Position numbers and translations under genes: made by a program
Source: Bifidobacteriaceae bacterium
GTDB taxonomy: Bacteria > Actinomycetota > Actinomycetes > Actinomycetales > WQXJ01
Length of the DNA: 8,059 nt
Assembly: GCA_031268115.1 (NCBI GenBank)
Contig: JAIRXV010000155.1
Coordinates: 1 to 8,059, forward strand
Direction of reading: 5' to 3'
The notes under the pieces: generated by a model
Seen by the model: the letters and a program-made list of their open reading frames with translations, nothing else
Database searches by the model: none
Told to the model about the DNA's origin: nothing
In this document: piece after piece, positions 5,007-8,059 of the stretch
Position numbering within the stretch: the first letter of the stretch is position 1
How the letters are laid out: each line of letters opens with the position of its first letter

Positions 5007-8000
5007 TTAGGGTTTCTTGGTGGCCTTCTTGACAGGCTTCTTCACAGTCTTGGTCTTGGTTGTGCCTTTGACTGTGATTTTCTTGGTTTTGTAGGTTTTG
5101 CCTGCGGCTTTGACGGTGATTGTGGCCGTGCCTGGGGCTTTGGCGACGATCTTGCCGGCGGCGTCCACGGTCAGCACCCTAGGGTTGGAGGACTTGAACA
5201 CGGGGCGCACACCGGTGGCTTTCTTCGAGGACACCTTGACCTTCAACACAGCGGTCTTGGCGACCTTCAACCCAGCCCGGCCCGGGACCCCAGCCAAAGA
5301 CACCTTGGACAGCTTCTTAGCCTTGGGCGCGACCGTGACCTTGACCCTCAAAGTCTTACCGTTGGCGCTCTTCACCACGATCGTGGTCCTTGTGGTCTTC
5401 TTGACCTTCTTCGCTTTGATCGTGCCCTTAGCGTCAACCGTGGCGGCTTTAGTGTTCGAAGAAGTGAACTTCAACCCGGCAGCGAACTTCGCGGTCAGAT
5501 CAGTCGAATCGTCCACAGCGACAGGCAACGCCAGTTTCTTACCCGACTGGACGAACAGGTTCGCCACAGGAGTACGGATACGAGTCACGTTGCGAACCAC
5601 CTGGATCGCGACCGGCTCAGAGACAACACTCGGGGTACCAGGGACAGTCGCGGTCACACGGACCTGACCCTCAACACCCGTGAACGTCAACAGACCAGAA
5701 GCGTCGATCTTGGCTGGCCCAGACACAACCTGCCAAGCCACACTTCCAACCGCACCAGCCGGTTGGGTCACGGCCGTCAGGCCAACAGTGCGCGGACCCT
5801 TGGCTTTGTACACGAACACACTAGGAGCACCAGTCACAGCCACACCCACAACCGCCGGAGCCTTAGACCCATCGGTGATATTCGTGATCGTCGTGTTGTT
5901 CGTGATATTCGTGGTGTTTCCACCGGTCCCACCGGTCCCAGCTCCGCCGTTGCCGCCGTTGCCGCCAGCACCGCCATTCGCGCCGCTGCCACCGGTCCCG
6001 CCGGTCCCATTGTCGGTCCCGCCGTTGCCGCCGGTTTCGCCGTCATCAGTCCCGCCGGTTTCGCCGTTGCCTCCGGTTTCACTGTTGCCGCCGGTTTCGC
6101 CGTTGCCTCCGGTTTCACCGTCGTCGGTCCCGCCGGTTTCACCGTCGTCGGTCCCGCCGGTCTCCCCGTCATCGGTCCCGCCGGTTTCGCCATCGCCTGG
6201 CTCAGTCTCACCCGGTTCGGATGTGGCGGTGTGGACCCGAACCTCGGCGGGCACGCCGGCCAGGGCGTACTCGGCCAGGGCCAGGGGCAGCCCGGTCAGG
6301 GCCACTGTCACAGTCCCCGGCTGGGACACACTGGCCAGTGGCAGGGTCCACACCCTGTTCCCGCCCGTGGAATACCACCCGGACGGATCGGTGACCACCT
6401 CGCCGGTCCCGGCCGTGACCTGGACCGCTGAGACCGCCAGGCCCGGCACGGCCCGGTCGAACGTCAACGTCAACGCCGTGGACGCCACCTGCCCCTGGAC
6501 CCCGTCGGCGCCCACAGACACAGTCACGACCTTGCGGCCCAACACGTTGGACACCATGCCCAGGCCCCACGTGCCCACATCCTCACTGTCGACGTCCGCG
6601 TAGAACCCGCCCAGGCCCCGCAACTGGATACCGCCCAGATACCCGGCCGGAACCCACACGGTCCCCGCCAAACTCGCCGTGTCCCCCGCCACGGCCGGAA
6701 CCGCGCTGGGAACAGGAAACGCGTTCGGATCCGCCTGGGCCACAAACTCCCGCTGGGCGGCAGTGATGGTGCGCTGGGCGTAGGGGAATTGCTCGGAGTC
6801 CAACACCAAGTCCGTCATGTCGACCCCGCCAACCACGGCCGGGACATACAACGGGAACACCGAACGCCCGTTCGCGTCGGACGGCGCCTGCACGCCGGCC
6901 ACACCCTTCGCGCCCCGACCCGGGTGCACACTGCCGCCCGCGATCACCACGCCCTGAGGGACATTCCCGATAGCGTAGTAGGACTCGGTCGAAGCACGGG
7001 CGGCCACAAACCCGCCCTCAATGGTGACTTTCCCAGGCACCGTGTTCGCACCGGTGGTGCTCCCGCCGATCCCGGCGTATGCCCCGGAGGCCACCACCGT
7101 GGGCGTCCCCGTGATGAACACGAAGTCGCCCGACGTGCCGCCCGCCGCGCCGTTCCCGCCAATCCCGGCTCCGCCGGCCAGGGACGCGGCGTGGACCATG
7201 GCGTTCCCGCTGATCGTGATTTGGCCCATCCCGGACGAGCTTCCCCCGCCGATGGCGCTGGCCGTGGCGCTCGTCGCCCTCACAGTGGCCGAGTCGGTGA
7301 TCGTGATGGTCCCACCCGGACCCGAATACCCGCCCCCACCGATCGCCGCGCCCGGGTAGGAGCCGGTCCCGCCGGTGGCACTGACCGTGGCCGAATCGCC
7401 GATCAGGATGGTCCCCCCAGCCCTTTGATAGCCGCCGCCGATCCCCGCGCCGGCGTAGCTGGCGCCGCCTCCACCGATAGCGTCCACGGTGGAGTGTCCG
7501 CCGATGGTCACCGTGCCGCTTGCGCCCTGGTAGCCGCCGCCGATCCCGGCTGCGCCCATACCGCCCTTGGCGGTGACGTGGGCATTGCCGTCGATGCTCA
7601 CCTGTCCGAACGCGGTGGACTTGCCCCCGCCGATGCCCGCCGCGTACGAGCTGCCGGTGGCGTCGGCCGTCAGGGTCCCGCCGGTGGCCGAGGCGATGGC
7701 CAGGCGCGTCCCGGCGGGCACCGCGATACCCGGATAACTGCCCGTGGTGCCCGCGGTGAGCGTGTTGAGACCATCGACACTCAATTCCACATCCGCGCCG
7801 CCGGCTAGGGCCAGCGGAGACGCGGTGGCCGTGCCGGTCATGGCCGCCCCGTTCAGCCGCAGGGGCACGCTCACCCCCGCCACCGACGCTCCGTCCACCG
7901 TGTAGGAGCGGGTCCCGGCGAAGGACCCGTCCAGTTCCAGCGGGACGTCCGCCAGCGAAAGGTCATGGCCGTTGAGCCACGCCAAATCCCCGACCAGCCC

Positions 8001-8059
8001 ACTCAACCGGTAGGAGGTCCCGCCGGGCTGAACCGTTTGGGCCACCGCGGCCGAGGCCG
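5007..8059 (-). CDS. Large secreted repeat protein with AGIGGG beta-helix and Ig-like domains (5' end outside the window)
   Basis: The frame is open to the right edge and ends at TAA 5009-5007, about 1016 residues. Numbering here counts from the GTG at 8045. The first visible residues, ASAAVAQTVQ, resemble a signal-peptide cleavage region (AVA before QTV), so the start codon lies outside and the protein is probably exported. Parts in order are: a beta-rich lead (10-130), about eight AGIGGG-type repeats (131-385), a unique segment (386-505), an Ig-like module (505-605), acidic GETGG repeats (about 618-673), a Gly/Asn-rich hinge (674-725), and an Ig-like module (728-818). Two BIG2-like modules follow (820-905 and 910-993), then a Lys/Thr-rich tail (994-1012). 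The repeats and Ig modules suggest a surface or matrix protein, perhaps adhesive. No catalytic motif, LPXTG or C-terminal membrane segment is seen. The gene converges on the iron operon and shows no link to iron uptake. Confidence 0.9.
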   Translation of the reverse strand, partial: ASAAVAQTVQPGGTSYRLSGLVGDLAWLNGHDLSLADVPLELDGSFAGTRSYTVDGASVAGVSVPLRLNGAAMTGTATASPLALAGGADVELSVDGLNTLTAGTTGSYPGIAVPAGTRLAIASATGGTLTADATGSSYAAGIGGGKSTAFGQVSIDGNAHVTAKGGMGAAGIGGGYQGASGTVTIGGHSTVDAIGGGGASYAGAGIGGGYQRAGGTILIGDSATVSATGGTGSYPGAAIGGGGYSGPGGTITITDSATVRATSATASAIGGGSSSGMGQITISGNAMVHAASLAGGAGIGGNGAAGGTSGDFVFITGTPTVVASGAYAGIGGSTTGANTVPGKVTIEGGFVAARASTESYYAIGNVPQGVVIAGGSVHPGRGAKGVAGVQAPSDANGRSVFPLYVPAVVGGVDMTDLVLDSEQFPYAQRTITAAQREFVAQADPNAFPVPSAVPAVAGDTASLAGTVWVPAGYLGGIQLRGLGGFYADVDSEDVGTWGLGMVSNVLGRKVVTVSVGADGVQGQVASTALTLTFDRAVPGLAVSAVQVTAGTGEVVTDPSGWYSTGGNRVWTLPLASVSQPGTVTVALTGLPLALAEYALAGVPAEVRVHTATSEPGETEPGDGETGGTDDGETGGTDDGETGGTDDGETGGNGETGGNSETGGNGETGGTDDGETGGNGGTDNGTGGTGGSGANGGAGGNGGNGGAGTGGTGGNTTNITNNTTITNITDGSKAPAVVGVAVTGAPSVFVYKAKGPRTVGLTAVTQPAGAVGSVAWQVVSGPAKIDASGLLTFTGVEGQVRVTATVPGTPSVVSEPVAIQVVRNVTRIRTPVANLFVQSGKKLALPVAVDDSTDLTAKFAAGLKFTSSNTKAATVDAKGTIKAKKVKKTTRTTIVVKSANGKTLRVKVTVAPKAKKLSKVSLAGVPGRAGLKVAKTAVLKVKVSSKKATGVRPVFKSSNPRVLTVDAAGKIVAKAPGTATITVKAAGKTYKTKKITVKGTTKTKTVKKPVKKATKKP
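5067..5864 (-). other. Three C-terminal Ig-like modules, the last two BIG2-like
   Basis: Residues 728-818, 820-905 and 910-993 of the surface protein each form a beta-sandwich-like unit of about 85-90 residues. The last two carry the BIG2 pattern of a Ser-Ser-Asn turn, then VDAKGTIKAKK or VDAAGKIVAKA, then a TTIVV or TATITV strand. The first has the related pattern KIDASGLLTFTG followed by VRVTATV. Such modules usually act as stalks or binding units on bacterial surfaces. The second and third are strongly Lys-rich. Confidence 0.75.
5866..6027 (-). other. Gly/Asn-rich hinge with TNIT repeat
   Basis: Residues 674-709 alternate Gly with Asn, Thr and Ala (GGAGGNGGNGGAG and similar) and lead into TTNITNNTTITNITDG at 711-726. 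The TNIT element is duplicated at the DNA level: GTGATATTCGTG occurs on the plus strand at 5875-5886 and again at 5902-5913, 27 bp apart. The segment probably works as a flexible spacer between the N-terminal part and the Ig-like stalk. The Gly-rich stretch superficially recalls PGRS sequences, but no PE domain or other sign of that family is present. Confidence 0.6.
6027..6176 (-). repeat. In-frame tandem repeat encoding acidic TDDGETGG units
   Basis: Three 24-bp units encode TDDGETGG (residues 624-647, positions 6176-6105). Three 18-bp units then encode NGETGG, NSETGG and NGETGG (648-665, 6104-6051), and another 24-bp TDDGETGG unit follows (666-673, 6050-6027). All unit lengths are multiples of three, so copy-number changes keep the frame. 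The units are nearly identical at the DNA level, which favours slippage or recombination, so length may differ between strains. The encoded segment is strongly acidic and lies between the folded N-terminal half and the basic C-terminal stalk. Confidence 0.9.
6891..7655 (-). repeat. About eight AGIGGG-type beta-helix repeats in the surface protein
   Basis: Residues 131-385 carry a roughly 30-residue repeat, AGIGGG followed by about 5-8 variable residues, then GxVTIxGxxxVxAxGG. Clear copies begin near 136, 166, 200, 234, 264, 293, 324 and, in a decayed form, 358. The spacing and alternating hydrophobic strands suggest a right-handed parallel beta-helix, a shape common in adhesins and polysaccharide-binding proteins. 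Units diverge at DNA level, so the array looks old and under selection rather than recently amplified. The last two copies are degenerate and may cap the helix. Confidence 0.8.

Noticed and set aside
5916..6030. PE_PGRS-like Gly/Asn-rich protein segment
   Set aside because: Only the composition is similar. There is no PE domain, the segment is short, and it is embedded between acidic repeats and Ig-like modules.
6027..6176. CRISPR-like regular repeats
   Set aside because: Units are contiguous without unique spacers, are multiples of three, and encode a clean amino-acid repeat in a long open frame.
4860..6431. Long plus-strand open frame of 523 codons antisense to the surface protein
   Set aside because: Its sequence is low-complexity Gly/Arg/His-rich in a way that mirrors the minus-strand codons. 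It overlaps the hairpin terminators, and the minus frame has clear domains and an export signal.
5680..6603. Plus-strand Pro-rich open frame with PPVPPVSP-type repeats
   Set aside because: The Pro/Val/Ser pattern is the exact antisense reading of the GETGG and Gly-rich codons of the surface protein. No start signal or domain supports it.

Overview
The window looks like chromosomal DNA of a high-GC Gram-positive bacterium (Actinobacteria). The reasons are GC-rich codons throughout, several GTG starts, a lipoprotein-type iron-binding protein, an actinobacterial-style lytic transglycosylase tail, and a near-consensus DtxR/IdeR iron box. Genus and species cannot be read from the sequence.

Layout from left to right. 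(1) The 3' end of a secreted lytic murein transglycosylase gene, plus strand, ending at 307. (2) A convergent intergenic region of about 550 bp, 308-860, with no credible gene. It holds three copies of a 27-bp motif (two direct, one inverted), GC-rich 14-bp and 15-bp tandem repeats, and one strong hairpin. (3) A complete iron-siderophore ABC uptake module, 861-4843. The substrate-binding lipoprotein is on the minus strand. Two FecCD-type permeases and an ATPase are on the plus strand and overlap each other by 4 bp, as ATGA and GTGA. The two transcription units diverge from an 82-bp gap that carries the iron box at 1979-1997. (4) A terminator-rich convergent gap, 4844-5006. (5) A large secreted surface protein on the minus strand, from 5007 to the right edge. 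Its 5' end lies outside the window.

How the parts work together. The lipoprotein should capture a ferric siderophore outside the membrane, the two permeases form the channel, and the ATPase drives import. An iron-loaded DtxR/IdeR regulator bound to the shared box would shut down both arms when iron is sufficient. No siderophore synthesis gene, siderophore reductase or exporter is visible, so the ligand is unknown.

The large minus-strand protein has a modular build. In order, it has a signal-peptide end, about eight AGIGGG-type repeats likely to form a beta-helix, an Ig-like module, acidic Gly-Glu-Thr tandem repeats, a Gly/Asn-rich hinge, three Ig-like modules (the last two BIG2-like), and a Lys-rich tail. 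No sortase signal or C-terminal membrane anchor is visible. It is the least conventional element here. No clearly new multi-gene system is visible; the most open points are this surface protein and the repeat cluster at 497-698.
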